Assembly (NCBI RefSeq): GCF_028607085.1
Contig: NZ_CP117411.1
Coordinates: 1,364,001 to 1,428,000, forward strand
Length of the DNA stretch: 64,000 nt
Reading direction: 5' to 3'
Source of the DNA: Sphingomonas naphthae
Lineage (GTDB): Bacteria; Pseudomonadota; Alphaproteobacteria; Sphingomonadales; Sphingomonadaceae
Positions 47,233-56,558 of the stretch are shown piece by piece (the first letter of the stretch is position 1; each line of letters begins with the position of its first letter). The position numbers were made by a program, and so were the translations under genes. Below the pieces are notes generated by a model. The model did not search any database. It was not told where the DNA came from and saw nothing but the letters and a program-made list of their open reading frames with translations.

Positions 47233-49629
47233 ATGGCGTCGAGCGCCCTCCCGTCGCAGCCGACCCGCCCGCGCGAATGGTGGAAGGTCGCGGTGGTCGT
47301 GAAGGCCGCGATCCTGTCGGTCGGGCTGATCTGGGCGTCGCTCGCCAATCTGCCGATCGAGGGCATATTGGGTGGCGCGGCGATCGGCGTGGCGCTGATC
47401 CTGGTGACCCCCCGCCTGCTGCGCGGGCGTCAGGTGGTGGCGGCGCCGACCAACGTGGTCGATTGGCCGCTCGTCGCGGCGGCGCTCGACGACAATGACA
47501 GCGCCGTCGCGATCACCGACCGGCGCGGGCTGCTGGTGTGCGCCAACCGCACCTACGAACATATCTTCGAGGGCCTCGACGGCCCGCTGTCGCTCGGCGC
47601 CGACGCGGGCGAGAGCGAGCGCCTCTCCGCCATCGCCCACGCCGCCTGGCGCGAGGGCGAGGCGCGTGGCGAGGGGATCGGCGTCGCCGGTGGTGGGGCG
47701 ACGACCCGCGTCCATGTCCGCCGCGGCGGCATCGGCGAGGATTATCTTATCTGGCGCTTCGGCCGCACCCGCGCCCGCAATGCCACCGCCGACGCGGTCG
47801 CGCTGGTCGATTCGGCGGCCGGCGGCTGGCTCGGCCATGCCGGGGTGATGGCCGTCGTGGTCGATCGCCTGGGGATGCTGCTGGCGGCCAATGCCGTCTA
47901 CCGCGTCCGCGCGTTCGGGGATGCAGCGGCCGATCCCGCCGGCCAGCCCTTCGCCGACGCGCTCACCAACGAGAGCGGGCAGTTGCGCTTCGTGATCGAC
48001 GGCGAGGACGATGATGCCGTCCGCATCATCCACGTCCCCCTCGACGAAGCCGATCCCGAGGGCGACGCGATCCTGCTGCTGATCGACGAGGAGGAAGGCG
48101 CGGGCGAACCGCGCCAGTCCGCCACCGCCAGCGTCTACGGCCTGCTCGCCACCCTGCCGCTGGGCCTTGCCCTCACCGAGCGCGACGGGCGCTTCCTGTT
48201 CATGAACGCCGCCTTCGGGCAGGCGGCGGGGGTCGGCGGGGCGGATGGCGTGCTGTTCCCCAGCGACCTCGTCGTCGATGAGGACAAGGCGACCGTGTCC
48301 GAGGCGGTTCGCCGCTTCTCCGCCGGGCGCGCTCTGCCGGGCGACCTCGCGGTGCGCTTCAAGGCGCGGCCCGAGGAGCCCGTGGCGCTCACCATCGCCG
48401 GCGCGCGCGGACTGGGCGAGGCCTCGGTGCTGCTCAGCCTGAAGGACAATAGCGAGGAATCGAAGCTCAAGCGGCAGGTGGCGCAGGCCACCAAGATGCA
48501 GGCGGTGGGCCAGCTCGCCGGCGGTGTCGCCCATGATTTCAACAACATATTGACCGCGATCATCGGCCATTGCGATCTGATGCTGATGCGCCATTCGCCC
48601 GGCGACATCGATTATGACGACATCCAGCAGGTGAAGCACAACAGCAACCGCGCCGCCTCGCTGACCCGCCAGTTGCTCGCTTTCTCGCGCCAGCAGACCC
48701 TGCGGCCGCAGGTGCTGCAGCTGCCCGACGTGATCTCCGAAATCTCCCACCTGCTCAAACGCCTGCTGGGCGAGACGGTGACCCTGACGGTCAAGCATGG
48801 CCGCAACCTCGGCTATGTCCGCGCCGATCCGGGCCAGCTGGAACAGGTGATCGTCAACCTCGCGGTCAACGCGCGCGATGCCATGCCCGATGGCGGCACG
48901 CTGTCGGTGCAGACCTATATGATGAGCGCGGCCGACGTGCGGCGGATGGACAGCGATATCGTGCCCGTCGCCGATTATGTCGCGCTGTCGGTGTCGGACA
49001 CGGGCACCGGCATCCCGATCGAGATTCAGGGCAAGATCTTCGAGCCCTTCTTCACCACCAAGGAAGTCGGCAAGGGCACCGGGCTCGGCCTCTCGACCGT
49101 CTACGGCATCGTCAAGCAGACCGGCGGCTTCATCTTCGCCGAAAGCGCGCCGGGGCAGGGGACGACCTTCGTCATCTATCTGCCGGTCCATCAGGCGGCC
49201 GACCAGCCGCTCGTCCAGCCACTCGCGCCCAAGATCGAGCCCGCGAGCGACCTGTGGGGCACCGGCACGATCCTGCTGGTCGAGGATGACGCGATGGTCC
49301 GCGCCGTCGCCGAACGCTCGCTCTCAAGGCAGGGCTATCGCATCCTGACGGCCACCAATGGCGAGGAGGCGCTGGAACTGATCGGGCAGGGCGAGGAGAT
49401 CGACCTGCTCATCTCCGACGTGGTGATGCCCACGATGGACGGCCCCACCCTCGTCCGCCACGCCCGCGCCCGCCACCCCGACATCCCCGTGCTGTTCATG
49501 TCGGGCTATGCCGAGGAGCAGCTCCGCCGATCGATCGACATCGACCGGGTGAATTTCCTGCCCAAGCCTTTTTCGGTGCAGCAATTGGCCACGGCGGCGA
49601 AGGATACGCTGGCGGCGAGCAAGGGGTAG
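47233..49629 (+). CDS. cckA: CckA-type hybrid histidine kinase
   Basis: 798 residues. Two N-terminal TM segments (~17-37 and 42-60), PAS-like domains (~80-400), then the His box GQLAGGVAHDFNNILTAIIG (His ~433), N box VNLAVNARDAMPDGG, G box GKGTGLGLSTVYGIVKQTGG, and a C-terminal receiver with phospho-Asp in LISDVVMPTMDGPTL (~730) and the Lys in FLPKPFSV. This layout matches CckA, which controls the CtrA phosphorelay in alphaproteobacteria; ChpT and CtrA are not in the window. Confidence 0.9.
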   Translation: MASSALPSQPTRPREWWKVAVVVKAAILSVGLIWASLANLPIEGILGGAAIGVALILVTPRLLRGRQVVAAPTNVVDWPLVAAALDDNDSAVAITDRRGLLVCANRTYEHIFEGLDGPLSLGADAGESERLSAIAHAAWREGEARGEGIGVAGGGATTRVHVRRGGIGEDYLIWRFGRTRARNATADAVALVDSAAGGWLGHAGVMAVVVDRLGMLLAANAVYRVRAFGDAAADPAGQPFADALTNESGQLRFVIDGEDDDAVRIIHVPLDEADPEGDAILLLIDEEEGAGEPRQSATASVYGLLATLPLGLALTERDGRFLFMNAAFGQAAGVGGADGVLFPSDLVVDEDKATVSEAVRRFSAGRALPGDLAVRFKARPEEPVALTIAGARGLGEASVLLSLKDNSEESKLKRQVAQATKMQAVGQLAGGVAHDFNNILTAIIGHCDLMLMRHSPGDIDYDDIQQVKHNSNRAASLTRQLLAFSRQQTLRPQVLQLPDVISEISHLLKRLLGETVTLTVKHGRNLGYVRADPGQLEQVIVNLAVNARDAMPDGGTLSVQTYMMSAADVRRMDSDIVPVADYVALSVSDTGTGIPIEIQGKIFEPFFTTKEVGKGTGLGLSTVYGIVKQTGGFIFAESAPGQGTTFVIYLPVHQAADQPLVQPLAPKIEPASDLWGTGTILLVEDDAMVRAVAERSLSRQGYRILTATNGEEALELIGQGEEIDLLISDVVMPTMDGPTLVRHARARHPDIPVLFMSGYAEEQLRRSIDIDRVNFLPKPFSVQQLATAAKDTLAASKG

Positions 49630-49722
49630 GGCGGGGGACAGGCGCGCCGAGCCCAGCCCTTCCCGCATCGTCTCCCCAGCGAAAACTGAGGCTTCCCGAC
49701 GTCATTCGCACCCGCCCACCGT

Positions 49723-49742
49723 GCTCCGGCGAAAGCCGGAGC
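49723..49742. repeat. Short REP-like hairpin (family G)
   Basis: Perfect hairpin GCTCCGGC-GAAA-GCCGGAGC between cckA and the small hypothetical gene. It is of the same REP-like style as the other palindromes of the window. Confidence 0.65.
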
Positions 49743-49842
49743 CCAGGGTGTCGCGCGCCACGGCGATCGTAACGCCCCGCTATCCGCTGCCGATTGGCCG
49801 ATCGCGGCAATGAGGGGGAGTGGTGGTTAGCTGGCTCTTGCC

Positions 49843-50139
49843 GTGGGGCGGAACAAAGGTCAAAAATGGGATGTGGCATCGACGCAGCAGACCTTCGTCA
49901 ACGGAAGAGACGGCCCGATCTATGTGTCGGTGGAGCCTTGGCCAGAGAGCTTCGAATTAGAGCCAGGTGATAAGCTGACGCTCGTTTGGGATGCGCCAAC
50001 CACTGGCGATGCCATGCAGATCGAGTTTATCAACGAACGTGAGCTTGTCGTCTGGCCCGATGGGGCCATCGATGACATCCGTTACCTCTTCAACGGCGAA
50101 CCGGGCAAGGATCGAAGTTGGATGTTCAAGCACCGGTGA
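49843..50139 (+). CDS. Small hypothetical protein
   Basis: 98 residues from GTG 49843. Beta-rich: GPIYVSVEPWPESFELEPGD, KLTLVWDAPTTGD, IEFINERELVVWPDGAI, ending RSWMFKHR. No signal or membrane segment. G+C is lower than in neighbours (34 and 32 of 60 in the first two lines). No clear ribosome site. Such a coherent beta pattern argues for a real protein, but the family is not recognised. Confidence 0.6.
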   Translation: MGRNKGQKWDVASTQQTFVNGRDGPIYVSVEPWPESFELEPGDKLTLVWDAPTTGDAMQIEFINERELVVWPDGAIDDIRYLFNGEPGKDRSWMFKHR

Positions 50140-50170
50140 TGTCCGCAAGTGTGCGACAGCCGTCATTCAC

Positions 50171-50200
50171 CGTCATGCCGGCCTTGTTCCGGCATCCGCA
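50171..50200. repeat. Short REP-like hairpin (family H)
   Basis: CATGCCGG and CCGGCATC arms around GCCTTGTT form a hairpin in the 208-bp space between the small hypothetical gene and the response regulator. The rest of that space shows no gene. Confidence 0.6.
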
Positions 50201-50347
50201 GAGCCGCCAACGCACCGTTGGCTGCTCGCGCTTTCGTCGGCGCCTGCTACGATGGCCCTAACCCACATCAGCCCCACCACCTCTCCTCCGCGCTCTACCC
50301 AAAAAACCCCTAGCGCCGGGCCGTTCGCGCCCTTATCCCTCCGCGCC

Positions 50348-50707
50348 ATGACAACGCCGCTCTCCGTGCTGATCGTCGAGGACGAGCCGCTGATCGTGAT
50401 GATGCTCGAGGATTTCGTCGATGCGCTCGACCATGTCGTCGCCGGCACCGCGAGCAGCTGCGCCGATGCGCTGGTCGCGGTCGAGAAGGGCGGGTTCGAC
50501 GTCGCCATCCTCGATCTGCGGCTGACCGACGGCCCCTCCTGGCCGGTGGCCGATGCGCTGGCCGACCGGGGCATTCCCTATCTGCTGGCCAGCGGCGGCC
50601 ATGTCGATCCACCGCCCGCGCGCCATGCCGGGGCGGTGATGCTGGCCAAGCCCTTCACGATGGACGGCGTGGAGGACGCGCTGAAGCGGGTCGTTTCGCC
50701 GAAATAA
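50348..50707 (+). CDS. Single-domain response regulator
   Basis: 119 residues, a bare receiver domain: acidic pocket LIVEDEPLIV, phospho-Asp in VAILDLRLTDG, conserved Lys in VMLAKPFTMDG. No output domain, so it acts as a phosphate relay or by protein contact. The cognate kinase is not identifiable; cckA lies ~700 bp upstream with its own receiver, and recA follows. Confidence 0.88.
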   Translation: MTTPLSVLIVEDEPLIVMMLEDFVDALDHVVAGTASSCADALVAVEKGGFDVAILDLRLTDGPSWPVADALADRGIPYLLASGGHVDPPPARHAGAVMLAKPFTMDGVEDALKRVVSPK

Positions 50708-50730
50708 CACCGCCGATGCGGAAAAGCGAT

Positions 50731-50745
50731 GTTCCCCCCTTGTTC
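50731..50745 (+). promoter_or_regulatory. LexA-binding SOS box upstream of recA
   Basis: GTTC (50731-50734), seven bases, GTTC (50742-50745): the direct-repeat LexA operator known from alphaproteobacteria. About 90 bp upstream of the recA ATG. The second half overlaps a palindrome GTTC-N5-GAAC (50742-50754). Confidence 0.8.
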
Positions 50746-50832
50746 TGTTGGAACATTTGCGATACGAAAGCTTTCTGAGGCACGGGGCCATTGACGGAAA
50801 TGGCCGCTGTCCGCACACGGGAGGCGAGCGCG

Positions 50833-51897
50833 ATGTCGGCATCACTCAAGATCGTTGCTGGTAAGGATACGGGCACAGTGGAACGGCAGAAGGCCCTCGA
50901 AGCGGCTCTCGCACAGATCGATCGCGCGTTCGGCAAGGGCTCGGCCATGCGGCTGGGCGCCAAGGAGACGATGCAGGTCGAGGTGATCTCGACCGGGTCG
51001 CTCGGCCTCGATATCGCGCTCGGCGTCGGCGGCCTGCCGCGCGGCCGCGTGATCGAGGTCTATGGCCCGGAAAGCTCGGGCAAGACCACGCTCGCCCTCC
51101 ATGTCATCGCCGAGGCGCAGAAGAATGGCGGCACGGCGGCCTTCGTCGATGCCGAACATGCGCTCGATCCCGTCTATGCCAAGAAACTGGGCGTCAATAT
51201 CGACGAGCTGATCGTCTCGCAGCCCGACACCGGCGAGCAGGCGCTCGAGATCGTCGATACGCTGGTGCGCTCCAACGCGATCGACGTGCTGGTGGTCGAT
51301 TCGGTCGCGGCGCTGGTGCCCCGGGCCGAGATCGAGGGCGAGATGGGCGACAGCCATGTCGGCCTCCAGGCGCGGCTGATGTCGCAGTCGCTGCGCAAGC
51401 TGACCGGCTCGATCAGCCGCTCGCGCTGCATGGTGATCTTCATCAACCAGCTGCGCATGAAGATCGGCGTGATGTACGGCAATCCGGAGACAACGACCGG
51501 CGGCAACGCGCTCAAATTCTACGCCTCGGTCCGCCTCGACATCCGCCGCACCGGCCAGATCAAGGATCGCGACGATATCGTCGGCAACGCCACCCGCGTG
51601 AAGGTCGTCAAGAACAAGGTCGCCCCGCCGTTCAAGCAGGTCGAGTTCGACATCATGTATGGCGAGGGCATCTCCAAAGTTGGCGAGATTCTCGACCTCG
51701 GCGTGAAGGCTGGGCTCGTCGAGAAATCGGGCGCCTGGTTCTCCTACGACAGCGTCCGAATCGGCCAGGGCCGCGAGAATTCGAAAACCTTCCTGCGCGA
51801 AAATCCCGAGATGATGGCCAAGCTGGAAAAGGCCATCCGCACCAAGACCGACGCGGTCGCCGAAGCGCTGATGGTGGGGCCGGGCGAGGACGATTGA
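50833..51897 (+). CDS. recA: Recombinase RecA
   Basis: 354 residues from ATG 50833; an upstream start at 50791 adds a non-conserved extension. Walker [12 protein letters not shown] (~78-88), the MAW-like region [14 protein letters not shown], Walker [16 protein letters not shown] loops L1 ([18 protein letters not shown]) and L2 ([19 protein letters not shown]). C-terminal acidic tail PGEDD. Homologous recombination and LexA cleavage. Preceded by an SOS box. Confidence 0.98.
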   Translation: MSASLKIVAGKDTGTVERQKALEAALAQIDRAFGKGSAMRLGAKETMQVEVISTGSLGLDIALGVGGLPRGRVIEVYGPESSGKTTLALHVIAEAQKNGGTAAFVDAEHALDPVYAKKLGVNIDELIVSQPDTGEQALEIVDTLVRSNAIDVLVVDSVAALVPRAEIEGEMGDSHVGLQARLMSQSLRKLTGSISRSRCMVIFINQLRMKIGVMYGNPETTTGGNALKFYASVRLDIRRTGQIKDRDDIVGNATRVKVVKNKVAPPFKQVEFDIMYGEGISKVGEILDLGVKAGLVEKSGAWFSYDSVRIGQGRENSKTFLRENPEMMAKLEKAIRTKTDAVAEALMVGPGEDD

Positions 51898-52380
51898 GGG
51901 TGAGGGCGGGGCGGTTGGCCTGGTGCCGCCGCCCCGCACACCGATTGGTGAAGATCCGGACGGAGCATGATCGCGAACGACGCGACAGGAGGCACACTTC
52001 GTGACCTTCGAGAACTTGAACGATCGCCACTACCGTCGTTCCGGCGCAGGCCGGGGCCCATGCCGCTCGCCAGAACAATTGCCATTTCCTCTCGCTTCCC
52101 ATTGTCCCGGCCCGCTCCGGAACCGTCATTTAGGCGGCTGATCGAGGATTAACGATCCGGGTTCATTTCACGCCGTTCGCCCCGAGCGAAGTCGATTGCC
52201 ATGCCCCGCGCACGGGGGAGGCGTCGGGCTGCTCATCGTTCGATGCGCCGGCCTTCGCGGCATGCCCGCGCGCAGGTGGGGGGCGAGGCAGTGGAACTCC
52301 GGATCATGTCCGCGGCGACGAAGCGGCGTTGGCTATCATGTCATCGGCATCTGGTCTCGTAGCATCGACGTAGGGCATCC
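51898..52380. other. Intergenic stretch with repeat fragments
   Basis: 483 bases between recA and the DUF4350-like gene. A G+C-rich inverted pair just after recA (GCGGGGCGG and CCGCCCCGC, 51905-51943 region) lacks a T tract. A REP-like fragment lies near 52035-52060, and a single family A arm at 52173-52195. I see no convincing gene. Confidence 0.6.
52173..52195. repeat. Family A repeat, single arm
   Basis: CCGTTCGCCCCGAGCGAAGT plus CGA matches the left arm of the family A palindromes; no right arm follows, so this is a decayed or half copy. Confidence 0.7.
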
Positions 52381-53301
52381 ATGACCGGAACCGTAGCGCC
52401 GACCCGCCGTTCCCGCGCCATGCGACTGCCCCTCCTCGCGAGCCTCTTCCTCGCCACCGCAGCCCCCGGCCAGCAGCCGACCCAGCAACAGGCCGCCGAT
52501 CCGCAGGCCGACACCAGCGTCGCCCACCCGGCCTATCCCGCCGCGCAGGGCCCGCTCGTCGCGATCGATCAGGGGCATGGCGAGTTCCACACGCTCGCCG
52601 GCCGCTACGCCCCCTTCGCCGCCGTCCTGCGCGCCGACGGCTACCGCCTCGCTGCGATCGAGACGCCGCTCTCCGCCGAGACGCTCACGGGCGTGTCGGT
52701 CCTCGTCATCGCCAACGCCACCGCGCGCGGGTCGTGGCAGCCGGCCGAGATCGATGCGGTGCATCGCTGGGTCGAGGGCGGCGGATCGCTGCTGCTGATC
52801 GCCGATCACATGCCCTTCGGCGCCGCGACCAATCCGCTGGCCGAGCGGTTCGGGATCCATTTCGACAATGGCTTCGCCTTCCAGAAGAATCGCGGCCCGG
52901 AATCCTTCACCCGCCGCAACGGCCTGCTGCTCGACGGCCCGCTCACCGCCGCGCACGGGCACCAGAAGGCGATCGACGAAGTCTATGCCTTCACCGGCAC
53001 CGCCTTCACCGCGCCGCCGTCGGCCACCATCGTCATGCGGCTCGGGCCGGGCTGGTCGATCCTGTCGCCCGCCATTCCCTGGCAATTCGACGGCGCCCCC
53101 TCGCGCCCCTCGACCGAGGCGGACCTGCGCGGTGCCATCCTCGATATCGGCAAGGGCCGGCTCGCGGTGTTCGGCGAGGCGGCGATGTTCACCGCCCAGC
53201 GCAGCGTGCGCGGTGGCACGATGGGCTTCAACTACCCGAAGGCGACGAAGAACAAGGCCTTTCTGCTCAATACGCTCCACTGGCTGAGCCGGACGGGGTG
53301 A
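52381..53301 (+). CDS. Secreted DUF4350-like protein
   Basis: 306 residues (an ATG at 52420 would give a 293-residue form starting MRLPLLASLFLATAAPG, the better signal peptide). The mature part resembles the glutamine-amidotransferase-like DUF4350 fold: LVAIDQGHGEFHTLAGRYAP, VSVLVIANATARGSW, VEGGGSLLLIADHMPFG, then RLAVFGEAAMFTAQ. No catalytic Cys in the expected place, so it is likely non-enzymatic or acts differently. Periplasmic. Isolated gene. Confidence 0.75.
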   Translation: MTGTVAPTRRSRAMRLPLLASLFLATAAPGQQPTQQQAADPQADTSVAHPAYPAAQGPLVAIDQGHGEFHTLAGRYAPFAAVLRADGYRLAAIETPLSAETLTGVSVLVIANATARGSWQPAEIDAVHRWVEGGGSLLLIADHMPFGAATNPLAERFGIHFDNGFAFQKNRGPESFTRRNGLLLDGPLTAAHGHQKAIDEVYAFTGTAFTAPPSATIVMRLGPGWSILSPAIPWQFDGAPSRPSTEADLRGAILDIGKGRLAVFGEAAMFTAQRSVRGGTMGFNYPKATKNKAFLLNTLHWLSRTG

Positions 53302-53363
53302 GGCGGGGCCAGCCATCGCCGGCGGCTTCTTACAGGTTGGTTGGAGGCTCACTCGCGACCGCA

Positions 53364-53430
53364 TTCCTGCGGAGGCAGGAGCCCAAGGCCCCGGACGATG
53401 CGCTTTGTAACCCTGGGCTCCTGCCTCCGC
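53364..53430. repeat. Palindromic repeat (family E)
   Basis: Arms GCGGAGGCAGGAGCCCA (within 53364-53385) and TGGGCTCCTGCCTCCGC (53414-53430) are exact inverted copies over 17 bases. The right-arm sequence recurs in expanded form at 53606-53660. Confidence 0.85.
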
Positions 53431-53608
53431 GAGACCGTTGCGCAAGCGGTGTCCGGATAGATTTGCGACCGGGCCGGTGGCGGGATCAGTCCGTTACGCT
53501 TGGTGTTGGGTTGGCGCGAGATCTTGGGGTGAAGTTGGGGCTCACCGGGCCACGGCGCGGGCGATGGTCGATGCGGTGAGGGTCAGTAGGGTGGCTCGAG
53601 ACCCCGGG

Positions 53609-53650
53609 CTCCTGCCTCCTGCCTCCTGCCTCCTGCCTCCTGCCTCCTGC
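53609..53650. repeat. Tandem heptamer array, CTCCTGC x6
   Basis: Six exact head-to-tail copies of CTCCTGC, then a seventh partial copy (CTCCGCA). The flanks GGG before and GCAGGAG after match the family E palindrome arm, so the array looks like an expansion of that arm. Confidence 0.95.
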
Positions 53651-53674
53651 CTCCGCAGGAGCACGACGACAGCA

Positions 53675-54181
53675 TCAGATCCGCGCGTCGGCCTCGGCCA
53701 GCATCCGCTTGGCGCGCAGGTACATTTCCAGCCGGGTCAGGCTGAACAGGCCGAGCGCGAAGGCGATCAGCGGGTCGGTCAGGCTGGCGGCGCTGACGTG
53801 GATCATCCCGCGCTGGATCGCGATCGTCGTGGCGAAGCGGATCGCGATCAGCACGACGATGACGATGACGGCCATCGCCGATCCGCGCTGGTTGAGCCGG
53901 TGGGTGTTGGGATCGATCGTGATCGCCATATGCGTGCCGCGCCACCAGCCGACCGCGCAGCCAGCCGCCAGCGCCACGGCGCACCATGCCCAGCCGAGGC
54001 CCTGCGGCGGGAATTTGTAGAACATCAGCGCCGCGACCGCCGCGTAGAGCGTCGGCACGATCCACAATTGCTCCAGCTTGAGCGGCCGTTCGCGCCGCAG
54101 CGAGCGGGTGCGCAGGACGAGCACCAGCACGAACACCAGCGCCATGAAGCCGTAACGATACAGGTCCGCCTGTTGCGGCAT
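53675..54181 (-). CDS. CcdC-like/DUF1453 membrane protein
   Basis: 168 residues from ATG 54181. Four or five TM segments: YGFMALVFVLVLVLRTRSL, LWIVPTLYAAVAALMFY, AWCAVALAAGCAVGWWRG, SAMAVIVIVVLIAIRFATTI and a C-terminal one. The pattern RTRSLRRERPLKLEQLWIVP and GWWRGTHMAITIDPNTH fits DUF1453/CcdC-type proteins, whose function is unsettled. Divergent from the M20 peptidase gene. Confidence 0.8.
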   Translation of the reverse strand: MPQQADLYRYGFMALVFVLVLVLRTRSLRRERPLKLEQLWIVPTLYAAVAALMFYKFPPQGLGWAWCAVALAAGCAVGWWRGTHMAITIDPNTHRLNQRGSAMAVIVIVVLIAIRFATTIAIQRGMIHVSAASLTDPLIAFALGLFSLTRLEMYLRAKRMLAEADARI

Positions 54182-54305
54182 GATCTTTTCCCCCCGGAAT
54201 GGCCGTGACTTACTGTGGCCGGGGCCGCCGCACAATCGCGATCCGCTTTGACCGCGCCGCCGGGCCGTGCTGGGATGCGGGCAGGGCATATCGAGGGGGA
54301 TGCGA

Positions 54306-55718
54306 ATGAAGCGCGCGATTCTGGGCTTTGTGGCGGCCGGGCTGATGACGGGGACGGCGCTGGCCGCGCCCGAACCCAAGGCGGCGCTGCGGCCTGACCA
54401 GCAGGCGTTCTTCGCGCTCTACAAGGAATTGGTCGAGACCAACACGACCCTGTCCGAAGGGAGCTGCACGCTCGCGGCCGAGAAGATGGCGGCGCGGCTG
54501 AAGGCGGCGGGCTTCCCGGACGATGCGATCACCCTGTTCGCCACGCCCGAGCATCCCAAGGACGGCGGGCTGGTCGCGGTGCTGCCGGGCAGCGACAAGG
54601 CGGCCAAACCGATCCTGCTGCTGGCTCATATCGACGTGGTCGAGGCCAAGCGCGCCGACTGGGTGCGCGATCCCTTCACGCTGATCGAGGAGGACGGCTT
54701 CTACTATGCGCGCGGCGCCTCCGACGACAAGGCGATGGCGGCCACCTTCACCGACGCCATGATCCGCTTCCGCCAGCAGGGCTTCAAGCCGAAGCGCACC
54801 GTGAAGCTCGCGCTCACCTGCGGTGAGGAGACGACTTACGCCTTCAACGGCGCCGACTGGCTGGCGAAGAACAAGCCCGATCTGATCGCGGCCGAATTCG
54901 CGCTCAACGAGGGCGGGGGCGGGCGGATGGACGCCAGCGGCAAGGTCATCAGCCAGTCGGTCCAGGTCGGCGAGAAAGCCGTGCAGAATTACCGGATCGA
55001 GACGCGCAATCCGGGCGGGCACAGTTCGGTGCCGGTGCGCGACAATGCGATCTACCAGCTGGCCGACGCGCTGGTGAAGGTGCGCGAGCATGAGTTTCCG
55101 GTCCATCTGAACCCGACGACGCAGAATTATTTCGCCAGCCTCGGCAAGAAGATGGGCGGCGAGATGGGCGGGGCGATGGTGAAGATCGCGGCGGACCCGA
55201 CCGACAAGGCGGCCGACGCGATCGTCTCGCGCGACCGGGGCTATCATTCGATGCTGCGGACGACATGCGTGGCGACCCTGCTGGATGGCGGCCATGCCAA
55301 CAATGCGCTGCCGCAGCGGGCCGGCGCCAACATCAACTGCCGCATCGCGCCGGGCGAGACGGTGGAGCAGACCGCCGAGGCGCTGAAGACGGCGATCGCC
55401 GATCCGGGCGTGGCGCTGAGCGTCACCGCGCCGATCCGCCCGCCGGCCAAGACCCCGCCGCTCGACCCCAGGGTGCTGGGGCCGATGCAGACGCTGGCCA
55501 AGACCTATTTCCCCGGCATCACCATCGTGCCGACCATGTCGACCGGCGGCACCGACGCCATCTTCCTCGCGGCGATCGGCATCCCGGTCTATGGCGTGCC
55601 GGGCTTCGCGGGCAGCGGCAGCGACGGGGCGCACGGGCTGAACGAGCGTATCCAGATCAAGGCGCTGTATCGGGGGCGGGATTATATGTTCGATCTCATC
55701 AAGGCCTATGCCGGCTGA
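54306..55718 (+). CDS. Secreted M20 family metallopeptidase
   Basis: 470 residues from ATG 54306, where GAGGGGGA precedes and a signal peptide begins (MKRAILGFVAAGLMTGTALA). Di-zinc peptidase: LLLAHIDVVEAKRADWVRDP, YYARGASDDKAMAATF with the bridging Asp, LTCGEETTYAFNGADWL with the catalytic Glu, a dimerisation lid in the middle, and MSTGGTDAIFL with GAHGLNERI near the C-terminus. Periplasmic dipeptide or carboxypeptide hydrolysis is likely; specificity unknown. Confidence 0.92.
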   Translation: MKRAILGFVAAGLMTGTALAAPEPKAALRPDQQAFFALYKELVETNTTLSEGSCTLAAEKMAARLKAAGFPDDAITLFATPEHPKDGGLVAVLPGSDKAAKPILLLAHIDVVEAKRADWVRDPFTLIEEDGFYYARGASDDKAMAATFTDAMIRFRQQGFKPKRTVKLALTCGEETTYAFNGADWLAKNKPDLIAAEFALNEGGGGRMDASGKVISQSVQVGEKAVQNYRIETRNPGGHSSVPVRDNAIYQLADALVKVREHEFPVHLNPTTQNYFASLGKKMGGEMGGAMVKIAADPTDKAADAIVSRDRGYHSMLRTTCVATLLDGGHANNALPQRAGANINCRIAPGETVEQTAEALKTAIADPGVALSVTAPIRPPAKTPPLDPRVLGPMQTLAKTYFPGITIVPTMSTGGTDAIFLAAIGIPVYGVPGFAGSGSDGAHGLNERIQIKALYRGRDYMFDLIKAYAG

Positions 55719-55787
55719 GGCTTCGCGCGGCGGATTTGCGCGGCTATAGCGCGTCGAATCCGGCATCTTGCCGTCGTGGGGGCCCAT

Positions 55788-56441
55788 ATGAAGTTCTTCG
55801 TCGATACCGCCGACACCAAGGAAATCGCCGATCTGGCCGAAACCGGCCTGCTCGACGGCGTCACCACCAACCCCAGCCTGATCCACAAGGCGGGCCGCGA
55901 TTTCGTGGAGGTGGTGAAGGAAATCTGCGGGATCGTGCCCGGCCCGGTCTCGGCCGAGGTGGTCGCGCTCGACCATAAGGAAATGATGCGCGAGGCCGAG
56001 ATCCTGCGGAAGGTGGCGGACAATGTCTGCATCAAGGTGCCGCTGACGATCGACGGCCTGAAGACCTGCAAGGCGCTGAGCAGCGAAGGCACGATGGTCA
56101 ACGTGACCTTGTGCTTCTCGGCCAATCAGGCGCTGCTGGCGGCCAAGGCGGGCGCGAGCTTCATCTCGCCGTTCGTCGGCCGGCACGACGATATCGGCTT
56201 CGACGGCATGGCATTGATCGCCGATATCCGCCTGATCTACGACAATTATGATTTCGGAACCGAGATCCTCGTGGCGAGCGTGCGCCACCCGATCCACATC
56301 CTGGAGGCCGCCAAGATCGGCGCCGACGTGATGACCGCGCCGCCCTCCGTCATCAAGATGCTGTTCAACCATCCGCTGACCGACAAGGGCATCCAGGGCT
56401 TTCTGGCGGATTGGGCGAAGAGCGGGCAGACGATCGGCTGA
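55788..56441 (+). CDS. Transaldolase / fructose-6-phosphate aldolase, TalC family
   Basis: 217 residues from ATG 55788 (a frame start at 55776 gives four extra residues). The short TalC/MipB type: [36 protein letters not shown], Schiff-base Lys in [13 protein letters not shown], then [20 protein letters not shown] and [11 protein letters not shown]. Pentose phosphate pathway transaldolase in most bacteria with this type. Family A repeat follows, then xerC. Confidence 0.92.
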   Translation: MKFFVDTADTKEIADLAETGLLDGVTTNPSLIHKAGRDFVEVVKEICGIVPGPVSAEVVALDHKEMMREAEILRKVADNVCIKVPLTIDGLKTCKALSSEGTMVNVTLCFSANQALLAAKAGASFISPFVGRHDDIGFDGMALIADIRLIYDNYDFGTEILVASVRHPIHILEAAKIGADVMTAPPSVIKMLFNHPLTDKGIQGFLADWAKSGQTIG

Positions 56442-56458
56442 GATCCGTCCCATGATCT

Positions 56459-56540
56459 CCGTTCGTGTCGAGCGAAGTCGAGACACGGAGGCGAGCGCCG
56501 TGCTTGTAGCATGTCCCTCGACTTCGCTCGGGACGAACGG
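56459..56540. repeat. Palindromic dispersed repeat, family A copy 3
   Basis: Arms 56459-56485 and 56514-56540 (right arm ends GGGACGAACGG) with a few mismatches, between the transaldolase and xerC genes. Confidence 0.88.
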
Positions 56541-56558
56541 TGAGCTAGGCTGCCCGGT

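Larger units (their letters stand above)
53302..53674. other. Repeat-rich intergenic stretch
   Basis: 373 bases between the DUF4350-like gene and the convergent membrane-protein gene. It contains a family E palindrome (53364-53430) and the CTCCTGC heptamer array (53609-53650). No gene recognised. Confidence 0.75.

Noticed and set aside
51905-51945. G+C-rich inverted pair after recA as a terminator
   Set aside because: There is no T tract after the stem, so a rho-independent terminator is not supported.
51967-52384. Short open frames between recA and the DUF4350-like gene
   Set aside because: About 60 codons each, overlapping repeat fragments, no motif or ribosome site.
53609-53650. CTCCTGC array considered as a CRISPR
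   Set aside because: Units are seven bases without spacers; it is a simple tandem repeat.
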